This document shows, one piece after another, positions 1 through 7,441 of a stretch of 40,080 nt of DNA. Every line of letters starts with the position of its first letter. Position 1 is the first letter of the stretch. The stretch spans positions 1 to 40,080 of the forward strand of contig JANTGA010000007.1 in the NCBI GenBank assembly GCA_024763175.1, in the 5' to 3' direction. The notes beneath the pieces are model-generated. The model ran no database searches, was not told the origin of the DNA, and saw only the letters and a program-made list of their open reading frames with translations. The translations under genes were made by a program, and so were the position numbers. The DNA comes from Sulfurovum sp. (lineage in GTDB: Bacteria > Campylobacterota > Campylobacteria > Campylobacterales > Sulfurovaceae).

Positions 1-395
1 GAATTACTGTTTTTGAGCGGAAACATGACTGTTTTCATCGTGTCACCCTCTCCCACACTGCTATCTACCTGCAATCCTTCCCCTGCTGCTTCCGAGGCTT
101 TGACTACCTGATAGAAATCACCCTGATCTACCAGAGTCAAACCCTTGCTTGCCAAAATAGAATTTGCCAATGGGATAAGAGAACTTTTTTTGATCGGTGT
201 TGTAGATACGAAGTTCACCTTGCCCTTTAGCTCACCATTGATCAGAATATTCTTTTGGGTGATTTTCCCTACCATCTCCACGAAATCTTTGACGCTCAAA
301 TCCCTGAAGTTAACATCTACTTTCTCTTCATCTGCCTGCAAGCCTGACACCAGCACCAATGCTATGACCACCACAATTTGTCTAATTAATCTCAT
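1..395 (-). CDS. gspD: Type II secretion secretin GspD, N-terminal part (truncated by window edge)
   Basis: This is the start of the outer-membrane secretin that forms the exit channel of the type II secretion system. I translated it from the minus strand: 131 codons are visible before the window edge, so only the signal peptide and the N0/N1 region are present. Residues 1 to about 21 form a Sec signal peptide (MRLIRQIVVVIALVLVSGLQA). The following stretch (VDVNFRDLSVKDFVEMVGKI, then QKNILINGELKGKVNF) matches the secretin N0 fold, where the phrase 'fRdlsvkdfvemvgkit.knilin' is typical. The ATG overlaps the 3' end of gspC by 14 bases, so the two are co-translated. The membrane-embedded C-terminal half lies outside the window. 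Secretins of type IV pili share N0, but the gspC-gspK context supports GspD. Confidence 0.9.
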   Translation of the reverse strand, partial: MRLIRQIVVVIALVLVSGLQADEEKVDVNFRDLSVKDFVEMVGKITQKNILINGELKGKVNFVSTTPIKKSSLIPLANSILASKGLTLVDQGDFYQVVKASEAAGEGLQVDSSVGEGDTMKTVMFPLKNSN

Positions 396-1221
396 ATTCC
401 AACTCCATTTCTTCTTCTCCTCTCTGGATGGTCAAAGAGAGCCCATCCATTGTATCAATATTTCTATAACTATCAAAAGCACTTTTGTAATCATGGATCT
501 CCTGACCATTGATCGATTTGATCACATCTCCGCGCCTGAGACCAAGCTTGGCAAAATCACTCCCTCTTTTGATAAAGTTGACTTTGAAGCCCTTGATCTT
601 CTCACCCTCTTTGACATCTGTAATCCCAATATTTTTCCAAATATCATTGATATTTTTTTGATAATGTTCCAGCAGTGTTCGATCTACAACCGTTACACTT
701 TCATCTTGCACAATCTCGCCTTTGTCATCACTTTTTTTCTCAGGTATTTTTTTCTCTTTACTATCGATATATTTTACACTGCTGCTGCCCCTGTTTTGTT
801 TGGAAGATTCAATCAGCCTAATCCTGTAGCTCTTGCCATCACGCAAAAAAATCGCCTCTTGCGCTGTTGCATCCTCAAGCCTATAACCATCAATCTCATC
901 ACCCTTCGTCAATACAGAGCTTTTTCCTTTTTTGGAGATGGTTACCACCACCCTGTCGGGAGAGTGATAAATAGCAAGCAGTTTGAAACTGTTGATATCA
1001 CTGACGGGCCTGGCTTTCACGATATGTTTTTGTTTCAGCTTCTGCGCAGCAAACCGTGTCCTGTAGTAGAGAGATTTTGCCTGCGATGATTTCGCATAGT
1101 TCACCCCTTCGGCACTCAGGAGTGTCATCTCCACAACAAACCATCCCAGTTTGACCAGGAGCATCAGACTCAGCACTATGATCAGTGTTCGGATCGTTTC
1201 GGGCTTAGAAAGAGCTTTCAT
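382..1221 (-). CDS. gspC: Type II secretion inner-membrane protein GspC (HR + PDZ domains)
   Basis: GspC bridges the inner-membrane platform and the secretin. The product is about 279 residues from the ATG at 1221, which follows a GAAGGGG ribosome site and overlaps the upstream gspN-like stop; a longer start at 1269 is open but less likely. One membrane helix lies near residues 13-33 (RTLIIVLSLMLLVKLGWFVV). A basic linker leads to an HR-type domain (KKGKSSVLTKGDEIDGYRLE, then AIFLRDGKSYRIRL). After a Lys/Glu-rich spacer comes a C-terminal PDZ domain (SDFAKLGLRRGDVIKSINGQ), the arrangement of classical GspC/OutC. It is flanked by a gspN-like gene and gspD, which strengthens the call. Confidence 0.85.
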   Translation of the reverse strand: MKALSKPETIRTLIIVLSLMLLVKLGWFVVEMTLLSAEGVNYAKSSQAKSLYYRTRFAAQKLKQKHIVKARPVSDINSFKLLAIYHSPDRVVVTISKKGKSSVLTKGDEIDGYRLEDATAQEAIFLRDGKSYRIRLIESSKQNRGSSSVKYIDSKEKKIPEKKSDDKGEIVQDESVTVVDRTLLEHYQKNINDIWKNIGITDVKEGEKIKGFKVNFIKRGSDFAKLGLRRGDVIKSINGQEIHDYKSAFDSYRNIDTMDGLSLTIQRGEEEMELEYEIN

Positions 1222-1720
1222 AATACCACCCCTTCTCACCTTTTTCCAGGAGAGGCTTGAGTGCCCCAAGTTCCTTCTCCTCTATCAGATCAAGATGCAA
1301 AAATCTTTTTTTGATCAAGAGATACCCCGCTGCCCTGCCAAATGGACCCTCTACGGTCAATGCCACTCTGTCTGGACTTAGCAATTGATACTCTATCTTG
1401 ATCATTTCGATCAACTCGGGAGCCCATCTCTTCAACAAAGCATCAAGTTTGACATTGCTTGCCTTCAGCGTACTATAGGCAAGCAGCGTAAAGAGCCTCA
1501 CCTCTTCTATCTCTGCGACCTTGATCCCTTTGACATATAGCACAGGATGCTTCAGCTTTAGTGACAGAAGGCCACTTTCGATATCTTCATTATCGATAAT
1601 GATATCCTCTCTCAGCAGTCGATCCTCCAGTAGATAATAGAGTTCGCGCTTGGGTGCGAAAATCATCAGAGAGAAGAGTATGACGACAGTAAAAAGAAGT
1701 ACTTTTTTTACCATTTGCAT
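1205..1720 (-). CDS. GspN-like type II secretion protein
   Basis: A 171-residue protein with one N-terminal membrane helix (residues 5-22) and a beta-rich periplasmic remainder. Its composition and repeated hydrophobic strands (GLLSLKLKHPVLYVKGIKVA, LTVEGPFGRAAGYLLIKKRF) fit the GspN family, and it sits between gspM and gspC. The start codon follows a GGAGG site; an in-frame ATG two codons later is equally possible. It overlaps gspM at its 5' end by 13 bases and gspC at its 3' end by 17 bases, so the block is translationally coupled. GspN is optional in T2SS and its exact role is unclear. The call rests mainly on position and architecture. Confidence 0.55.
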   Translation of the reverse strand: MQMVKKVLLFTVVILFSLMIFAPKRELYYLLEDRLLREDIIIDNEDIESGLLSLKLKHPVLYVKGIKVAEIEEVRLFTLLAYSTLKASNVKLDALLKRWAPELIEMIKIEYQLLSPDRVALTVEGPFGRAAGYLLIKKRFLHLDLIEEKELGALKPLLEKGEKGWYYESSF

Positions 1721-2112
1721 GTAACCTCCAAACTATAGCTTTCACCTTGTCGTTTCGCACTGAGTTTGGTGATTTGCACGGCAATATTTTCCAGTTTCAA
1801 AATGATAGTATTCATTTCCATTGCACTCAAACCCGCAAAGGATGCAAAGAGTTTTTTCTGCTTTATTGTAAATTGCTTTATTTTATCAGGAGCAATATTC
1901 GTCTTGATCTTCTCTATTTTTTTACTTAGGTTCTCGCTGCCCCACTGCTTTTTAAGTGCTGCGATTTTTCCGATCTGGGTAACGGAGACCTTCACTTCCC
2001 TGTTCGTGCTATCGAGCCTGTCGGCAGCACTGTTTTTATAGAGCAGTGCTGTAAGCATCAAAAGAAAAGAGACAACAATAAAGAGCTCATTGCGGTAGCG
2101 CTTCCAAATCAT
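1708..2112 (-). CDS. gspM: GspM-like type II secretion protein
   Basis: A 134-residue bitopic protein with a short cytoplasmic start (MIWKRYRNE), one membrane helix at residues 10-26, then a helical periplasmic region and a small ferredoxin-like end (EMNTIILKLENIAVQITKLS, ESYSLEVTCKW). This is the size and order expected of GspM, the partner that stabilises GspL in the inner-membrane assembly platform. Its ATG overlaps the gspL stop in an ATGA arrangement. Sequence conservation in this family is low, so the identification depends on neighbours K, L, N, C and D as much as on the protein. Confidence 0.65.
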   Translation of the reverse strand: MIWKRYRNELFIVVSFLLMLTALLYKNSAADRLDSTNREVKVSVTQIGKIAALKKQWGSENLSKKIEKIKTNIAPDKIKQFTIKQKKLFASFAGLSAMEMNTIILKLENIAVQITKLSAKRQGESYSLEVTCKW

Positions 2113-3041
2113 ATTTTTCCTTCAATCGTAATCTGCTTTTTGCTGCCAGTCCTTCTGACCGTATAGCCCTTGCTCTTGGCCTGGGACTCTACACGCTGGA
2201 GTGTTTTTTCATCCGGACACTGCAGTACCAACAAAAATTGTTTTCCCCCGAGTGAAAGCGTCTCTACTTCTACACCCGGAAAGACCAGCCTTGAGAGATC
2301 CTTCAGTATTTCACGCTTGTGCCGCTCCTCCTGATCAATTCGTTGATATTTTGTTTCGATATTATCCCTGGCATACTGACTTTGAAGGGCAGGATACTCC
2401 TTGAGAAGCACCGCTACTTTCTCCTGCATGGCAACTGTAGCTTGCCGATACCTTACACCTTCTGCCGCAAACATCAATCCAAACAAGATAAAAATACTGC
2501 TAATGATCCAAGCTTCTCTTGATTCAAAAATCGAATTTGAACCTGCAGAAAATGTCACACCCTCTGATGGCTTGAAGGCATCAGAAAAACCTTGACACTG
2601 CACTCTCTCAGAGAGAAGCATCCTGGGGGTCACCGTTGCGGTATGCTGGATGTTGCTCAAGACCTCATCTTTATCCAACAAGACTGGTGTCATGAATTTG
2701 TCAGCAACCTGTTGTGCAAAATAAAGCTTTGAAATGCTCTCCACTGTGGCACCTCGAGACGCTAAAAATTGAATGATCTCTTGAGGGTCATACGCTATAA
2801 ATACCCACATATCATCCTCTCTGAAGGCGTAGTACCTATAGGCTCTACCCGGAGGAAGCAGATCTTCAAGGATCGACGGGGCAAGCTTCTTGGCCTGATA
2901 ACGATACTTCAAAGAGAGATCTTCCCGCTTCATCGTATAAAATTGGGGCGATAGCATGATGTCGAACGCTTCGCTTCCTCTGACGGATGACATCGCCTGA
3001 TGTACCAGTACCAGCGGCCTATTGTTTCCCGTAAAATTCAA
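2109..3041 (-). CDS. gspL: GspL-like type II secretion protein, probable TTG start
   Basis: GspL normally has a cytoplasmic actin-like domain that binds the ATPase GspE, one membrane helix and a periplasmic ferredoxin-like domain. Here a cytoplasmic part of about 190 residues precedes a helix (AWIISSIFILFGLMFAAEGV). A coiled-coil segment with a QSQYARDNIETKYQRIDQEE stretch follows, then a compact C-terminal domain (VEVETLSLGGKQFLLVLQC). The frame is open back to an ATG at 3104, but that lies 86 bases inside gspK. A TTG at 3041 has a GGAAAGG site nine bases upstream and overlaps gspK by only 23 bases, so I prefer it. The cytoplasmic domain is smaller than in well-studied GspL proteins. Confidence 0.65.
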   Translation of the reverse strand: MNFTGNNRPLVLVHQAMSSVRGSEAFDIMLSPQFYTMKREDLSLKYRYQAKKLAPSILEDLLPPGRAYRYYAFREDDMWVFIAYDPQEIIQFLASRGATVESISKLYFAQQVADKFMTPVLLDKDEVLSNIQHTATVTPRMLLSERVQCQGFSDAFKPSEGVTFSAGSNSIFESREAWIISSIFILFGLMFAAEGVRYRQATVAMQEKVAVLLKEYPALQSQYARDNIETKYQRIDQEERHKREILKDLSRLVFPGVEVETLSLGGKQFLLVLQCPDEKTLQRVESQAKSKGYTVRRTGSKKQITIEGKI

Positions 3042-3936
3042 ATTTTTCTGCCTTTCCTTCCAAATAATCAAAACCCAATGCATAAACGTTGCCCTGATAC
3101 CCATAACTGATACGACAGTTCATCCGCTCAATGGCCTCTGCTGCAAAAAGCTTGGCATTGTATCGTGACATATCGCCGCCCTGGCCGGCAACAAATTTTT
3201 TGAGATCGTCGCCCTCGAGCCACTCCTCCTTGACCAAATCAAGTTCCATATCAAAAAGAGATGCAATGAGCTCTGCAGATAGATAGCTGCCATCCATCAC
3301 ACTGTCCTGAGAATCAAAGGAGAAATATTTTTCCCACACGATATCTTCTACGGCAGCATCATCCGCTTCAAATCGATAATCTCTGACAATATCCTGCATT
3401 TGTGAAAGTGTTAGTATACCTTTTTTCTGGGTAAATTTGTCTTGTGTTTGAGCGTTGGAGCCATCTTGGCCATCGATAGCCTCTCTGATCCGCTTCAGCA
3501 ACAGGGCTGAATCCTGAAGATTATATCTTTCGGCCAACTCATCAAAGAGTGTTTGTGCCGTATTATAGCGTAACTGGGCACTACTGTTCTCCTCCATACC
3601 CAGCCAGTTGATATTGACGCCTTTGTCCAGTGGCTGGCAGTAAAGCATCATGAACATCTCCTCATTCTCTTCTGCCTGCAGTGTGATCGGTGCAAGATAG
3701 AGTGTATCCAGAATTGTTTTTTTTGTCTCCTTATCCTCGGCCCCCTGTTTCAGCAGTGCTGCAATCGTATCCTTGCTGTCACGAAACAAAAGATCTGCCT
3801 GTATCAGGGCTGCCGTATAAGATGCACTGTCTCTACTTTTTTCCAAATAGGCAAAAATGACTCCCACCATCGCCAACATCGCTGCAATCACCGACAATGT
3901 AATAAAAAGCACTACCCCTCTTCTCATCTTCTTCAT
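3019..3936 (-). CDS. gspK: Type II secretion minor pseudopilin GspK
   Basis: A 305-residue GspK-like pseudopilin that would cap the pseudopilus tip. The N terminus MKKMRRGVVLFITLSVIAAM shows a basic leader, a glycine cleavage site for prepilin peptidase and a hydrophobic helix. Position +5 after cleavage is isoleucine rather than glutamate, which is the hallmark that separates GspK from other pseudopilins. The long body with an insertion of helical segments (ISKL-free, rich in Asp/Glu, e.g. DGQDGSNAQTQDKFTQKKGI) fits the large globular GspK domain. It is the first gene of the leftward arm, and its promoter faces that of gspG. Confidence 0.85.
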   Translation of the reverse strand: MKKMRRGVVLFITLSVIAAMLAMVGVIFAYLEKSRDSASYTAALIQADLLFRDSKDTIAALLKQGAEDKETKKTILDTLYLAPITLQAEENEEMFMMLYCQPLDKGVNINWLGMEENSSAQLRYNTAQTLFDELAERYNLQDSALLLKRIREAIDGQDGSNAQTQDKFTQKKGILTLSQMQDIVRDYRFEADDAAVEDIVWEKYFSFDSQDSVMDGSYLSAELIASLFDMELDLVKEEWLEGDDLKKFVAGQGGDMSRYNAKLFAAEAIERMNCRISYGYQGNVYALGFDYLEGKAEKFEFYGKQ

Positions 3937-3992
3937 CTCTTGCGTTTCATCCTTTTAAAAGCACTAATCAAGTAAAATCGCTATCATCCTCG

Positions 3993-4025
3993 ATTATACC
4001 CGATTAGATCGAAATTATGTATAAT
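3993..4025. promoter_or_regulatory. Divergent promoter pair between gspK and gspG
   Basis: The 109-base gap between the two arms holds two exact TATAAT hexamers facing away from each other: positions 3993-3998 on the minus strand for gspK and 4020-4025 on the plus strand for gspG. They are 21 bases apart, so polymerase could hardly bind both at once. Clear minus-35 elements are not visible, as is usual for housekeeping promoters in this phylum. Two CGATTA copies lie between and around them and could be part of an operator, but that is speculative. Confidence 0.55.
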
Positions 4026-4045
4026 TCTGAATAAAAAGGAAATCT

Positions 4046-4495
4046 ATGTCTCGAAAATCAGCAGCAGTCAAAAGAAAAAAAACAAAAAATGCTTTCAGTC
4101 TCCTGGAGCTTCTTGTCGTCATTCTCATCCTTGGTATCCTGGCAGCCTTTGTGGCACCCAACCTGATAGGAAAAGGAGAGCAGGCCAAGCGTGATCTGGT
4201 CTGCGTACAGATGAGCAGTGCAGGCCAGGCTCTTGATATGTTCAAGCTGGACAATGGACTCTACCCTGAAACAGAAGAGGGATTGGAGGCCCTGATCAGC
4301 AATCCTGATCCGGATAAATACCCCAATTACCGAAATACACCCTATATGAAATCGCTCCCCAAAGATTCATGGCAAAATACTTTTGGCTATCTTAAGAATG
4401 AAAACGGCTATGAGTTGATCAGTTTTGGCGCTGACCGCAAAGAGGGTGGAACCGGAGACGCCGAAGATATCTTTTTCAGCAAGTGTCGCAAGTAG
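4046..4495 (+). CDS. gspG: Type II secretion major pseudopilin GspG
   Basis: The main pseudopilus subunit, 149 residues. A basic leader of about 16 residues ends in NA, followed by the class III prepilin motif FSLLELLVVILILGILAAFV with glutamate at +5. The globular part contains the GspG signatures ALDMFKLDNGLYPETEEGLE and the C-terminal region FGADRKEGGTGDAEDI that corresponds to the calcium-binding loop of GspG. The leader ends in alanine instead of the more common glycine; prepilin peptidases tolerate this. A strong AAGGAA ribosome site precedes the ATG. It starts the rightward arm, followed by two further pseudopilins. Confidence 0.93.
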   Translation: MSRKSAAVKRKKTKNAFSLLELLVVILILGILAAFVAPNLIGKGEQAKRDLVCVQMSSAGQALDMFKLDNGLYPETEEGLEALISNPDPDKYPNYRNTPYMKSLPKDSWQNTFGYLKNENGYELISFGADRKEGGTGDAEDIFFSKCRK

Positions 4496-4506
4496 TCCCG
4501 GAAACC

Positions 4507-5055
4507 ATGCGTAGCAGACGAAGGTTATGGTATGAAGGCCGCTTGGCCTTCTCTCTGCTTGAGCTGATGATTGTCATCATACTCATCTCCCTTGTCTATG
4601 CTCTTGTTTTTGCCTCCATGCAGCAAAAACAAAAAGAGCCCAAAGCGATGCAGATCGAAAATCTCAAATCAACACTTCTCGAACAGGGACTCTCTCACGC
4701 AAAAGCTGAATTCTTCTGTCTCGACAAATGCCAAAAGTGCTATCTTTATCAGAATCAAGAAACGACCGAGTATGAAGGAAAGTTGGCACTGGGAGACCTC
4801 ACTGTTTATCATATGGGTAGTGATGGCAAATTGGAAAAGATCGATTTCGGACGCTATCAAGACCATTCCGTTTGCTTGCGCTTCAAACTTTACAACAATG
4901 GCAGCTCATCACAAATGGTCATTCAAAACAAAACCGGAACCTATTATCTCCCGGCACGCTTCGGGAAACCCGTCAAGACAGCCTCGATCGAAGAAGCTGA
5001 AACGCTTTGGCTCAAACGCAGGGATCTTCTAGGGGACAGTGGAGAGTATTACTGA
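4507..5055 (+). CDS. Minor pseudopilin, GspH/GspI-like, with cysteine cluster
   Basis: A type II secretion minor pseudopilin of about 182 residues. The prepilin motif is AFSLLELMIVIILISLVYAL after a basic leader, with alanine before the cleavage site and glutamate at +5. The body carries an unusual cluster FFCLDKCQKCYLY, giving three cysteines within seven residues, perhaps a disulfide or metal site. I place the start at the ATG at 4507; a GTG at 4483 inside the end of gspG is also in frame. Its stop codon overlaps the ATG of the next gene by one base. Which of H, I or J it represents cannot be decided by eye. Confidence 0.75.
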   Translation: MRSRRRLWYEGRLAFSLLELMIVIILISLVYALVFASMQQKQKEPKAMQIENLKSTLLEQGLSHAKAEFFCLDKCQKCYLYQNQETTEYEGKLALGDLTVYHMGSDGKLEKIDFGRYQDHSVCLRFKLYNNGSSSQMVIQNKTGTYYLPARFGKPVKTASIEEAETLWLKRRDLLGDSGEYY

Positions 5056-5468
5056 TGAGAAAAGTTTCTTATCCGGAAAAGCAGCATCAAGCCTTTACCA
5101 TCATAGAAGTATTGGTATCCGTAGTGCTCATCTCAATCGTAGCATTAGGTGCCGTCAAACTTCAGCAGGAGAGTCGTGATATGGCACTCTATCTCTCAAA
5201 TCGAGGCAAAAATGAACTCTCCAATACACTCTTCCTCGGTAAAGAAGCATTGCGTTATCACAAAGAGAAAAAAGATGCCTATTCGCTTATTTCAAATAGA
5301 TTTAAAATTTCCGATACCGTAAGCCGGGATATCCTCAAAAAATCTACCCGTTCTATCTTTATCTCTGACCCTGTCAAGCTTAGCGATGATACACTGCCCA
5401 TCAAAGTCAACGAAATACTCCTGAAGGGTCACTATTCGTCACGCTTTTTTCATTTCGACATGCAGTAA
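5055..5468 (+). CDS. Minor pseudopilin, GspI/GspJ-like
   Basis: A small pseudopilin of 137 residues from the ATG at 5055, which overlaps the previous stop (TGATG). The leader ends HQA, then FTIIEVLVSVVLISIVALGA, a standard prepilin cleavage and assembly motif with glutamate at +5. The remainder is short and helical at first, then mixed. A longer start at 5007 would overlap the previous gene by 49 bases and push the leader to an unlikely length. It completes the rightward arm; typA begins 79 bases later behind its own promoter. Confidence 0.75.
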   Translation: MRKVSYPEKQHQAFTIIEVLVSVVLISIVALGAVKLQQESRDMALYLSNRGKNELSNTLFLGKEALRYHKEKKDAYSLISNRFKISDTVSRDILKKSTRSIFISDPVKLSDDTLPIKVNEILLKGHYSSRFFHFDMQ

Positions 5469-5503
5469 AAAGTCTAAAATACTCCATCCTAATACTATTT
5501 GGG

Positions 5504-5509
5504 TATAAT
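5504..5509 (+). promoter_or_regulatory. Probable minus-10 element of typA promoter
   Basis: An exact TATAAT preceded by GGG lies 39 bases upstream of the typA ATG, in the gap after the pseudopilin operon. No good minus-35 hexamer is visible at 16-18 bases. The typA ribosome site is AAGGAA at about eight bases before the start. Confidence 0.5.
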
Positions 5510-5547
5510 GCGCGAAAAATCAGAAGAAAAAGAGTAAGGAAATTTTT

Positions 5548-7365
5548 ATGCAAAAAATCAAAAATATTGCCGTCATCGCGCACGTCGACCATGGCAAAAC
5601 AACACTGGTTGACGAGCTTCTCCAGCAGAGCGGTACCTTCTCTGAACACCAGGAAGTCGTAGAGCGTGTCATGGACAGCAACGACATCGAAAAAGAGCGG
5701 GGGATTACGATCCTTTCCAAAAATACAGCGATTACCTATGGTGACTATAAGATTAATATTATTGACACACCAGGTCACGCTGACTTTGGCGGGGAGGTCG
5801 AACGGGTGCTCAAGATGGTCGATGGTGTACTACTCCTTGTCGATGCGCAGGAGGGCGTGATGCCTCAGACCAAATTTGTCCTCAAAAAGGCCATTGAACT
5901 GGGGCTGATCCCCGTCGTAGTCATCAATAAAATCGACAAAGAGGCAGCAGAACCGGACAGGGTGATGGACGAAGTCTTCGATCTGCTCGTTGCTCTCGAT
6001 GCCAACGAAGATCAGCTGGAGTTTCCCGTACTCTACGCAGCAGCCAGAGATGGCTACGCCAAGTGGGAAATGGAAGATGAAAACAAAGATATGACGCCGC
6101 TCTTTGAAGCGATTTTAAAACAAGTTCCCTCACCGGAAGGTTCAGCGGATAATGATACCCAAGCACAGGTATTTACTCTTGATAGTGACAATTTTGTCGG
6201 CCGTATCGGTATCACCCGTATTTTTAATGGCAAAGTAAAAAAGGGGGATGAGTATGTACTCGTCAAATCGTGTGGCGAAAAAACAAAAAGTCGTATCTCC
6301 AAGCTGATCGGCTTCAAGGGACTTGAACGTATTGATATTGCTGAAGCAGAGGCAGGTGACATCGTAGCAATCGCCGGCTTCTCGGATATCGATGTAGGTG
6401 ACAGTATCTGCGATGTAAATAATCCATCCCCTCTTGATCCAATGCATGTCGAAGAGCCTACCCTCTCCGTCATCTTCTCGGTCAACGATGGACCGCTTGC
6501 CGGCACCGAAGGCAAGCATGTCACTTCCAACAAGATCCATGACAGGCTCGCCAAAGAGATGGAGACCAATATTGCGATGCGGATGGAACCGATCGGAGAT
6601 GCCTCCTTCAAAGTTTCCGGCCGCGGTGAACTACAGATCGGTATCCTTGCTGAAAACATGCGACGAGAGGGCTTCGAGTTCCTTCTGGCGCGTCCGGAAG
6701 TCGTCATCAAAGAAGAAAATGGTGTCAAGATGGAGCCTTTTGAACATCTCGTCGTCGATGTGCCTGAAGTATTTCAAGGGGTTGCGATCGAGAAGCTGGG
6801 CAAACGAAAAGCAGAAATGACCTCTTTGGTCCCCATGCCTGACGGTACTGTCAGAATCGAGTTTGAAATTCCAGCCAGAGGATTGATCGGCTTTAGAAAT
6901 GAATTTCTCACCGATACCAAAGGAGAGGGGATTATGAACCACTCTTATCTGGACTACAGGCCCTACACAGGTATCGTCGAATCAAGAACACCGGGCGCAC
7001 TGGTCTCAATGGATAACGGAGAAGCGGTTGCCTTCTCGATCTTCAATCTCCAAGCGAGAGGAACGATGTTTATCAAGCCACAGGACAAGGTCTATAGCGG
7101 AATGGTCATCGGCGAATCTGCCAGACCCGGAGACCTCGATGTCAACCCACTCAAGGGGAAGCAGCTGACCAATATGCGTACTTCCGGTGCTGACGATGCC
7201 ATCAAGCTCGTACCGCCACGGGAGATCACGCTCGAATCAGCCATGGAGTGGATCGAAGATGATGAACTCGTAGAGATCACACCCATCTCTATCCGTATCC
7301 GTAAAAAATCTCTCGATCCAGTCATCAGGAAGAGACAGGCACGAGATAAGAAAAACGCGAAGTAA
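5548..7365 (+). CDS. typA: Ribosome-associated GTPase TypA/BipA
   Basis: A translational GTPase of 605 residues, the normal family length, acting on the ribosome in assembly and stress adaptation. The G domain shows G1 AHVDHGKTT (residues 10-18), G2 ERGITI, G3 DTPGHADF (near 73) and G4 NKID (near 128). These are followed by an EF-Tu-like domain 2, an EF-G-like domain III ([20 protein letters not shown]) and domain V ([20 protein letters not shown]), the last being diagnostic for TypA over LepA or EF-G. It appears to be monocistronic: the next gene converges on it from the other strand. Confidence 0.97.
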   Translation: MQKIKNIAVIAHVDHGKTTLVDELLQQSGTFSEHQEVVERVMDSNDIEKERGITILSKNTAITYGDYKINIIDTPGHADFGGEVERVLKMVDGVLLLVDAQEGVMPQTKFVLKKAIELGLIPVVVINKIDKEAAEPDRVMDEVFDLLVALDANEDQLEFPVLYAAARDGYAKWEMEDENKDMTPLFEAILKQVPSPEGSADNDTQAQVFTLDSDNFVGRIGITRIFNGKVKKGDEYVLVKSCGEKTKSRISKLIGFKGLERIDIAEAEAGDIVAIAGFSDIDVGDSICDVNNPSPLDPMHVEEPTLSVIFSVNDGPLAGTEGKHVTSNKIHDRLAKEMETNIAMRMEPIGDASFKVSGRGELQIGILAENMRREGFEFLLARPEVVIKEENGVKMEPFEHLVVDVPEVFQGVAIEKLGKRKAEMTSLVPMPDGTVRIEFEIPARGLIGFRNEFLTDTKGEGIMNHSYLDYRPYTGIVESRTPGALVSMDNGEAVAFSIFNLQARGTMFIKPQDKVYSGMVIGESARPGDLDVNPLKGKQLTNMRTSGADDAIKLVPPREITLESAMEWIEDDELVEITPISIRIRKKSLDPVIRKRQARDKKNAK

Positions 7366-7441
7366 GTTTCGCTTTTCCCAGCGTGGGCACATCTGCCCAA
7401 AATACCAACTACCCTGATAAACGAAACAGAGATATGGCGAC

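Noticed and set aside
145-1089. A 314-codon plus-strand open frame opposite gspC and gspD
   Set aside because: It is antisense to well-supported gspC/gspD, with poor protein-like composition and no ribosome site.
6054-6728. Long minus-strand open frame inside typA
   Set aside because: A shadow of the strongly conserved typA coding sequence; no domain recognised.
7366-7441. Rho-independent terminator between typA and the L,D-transpeptidase gene
   Set aside because: GGGCA/TGCCC arms are short and have no T-run on either strand.
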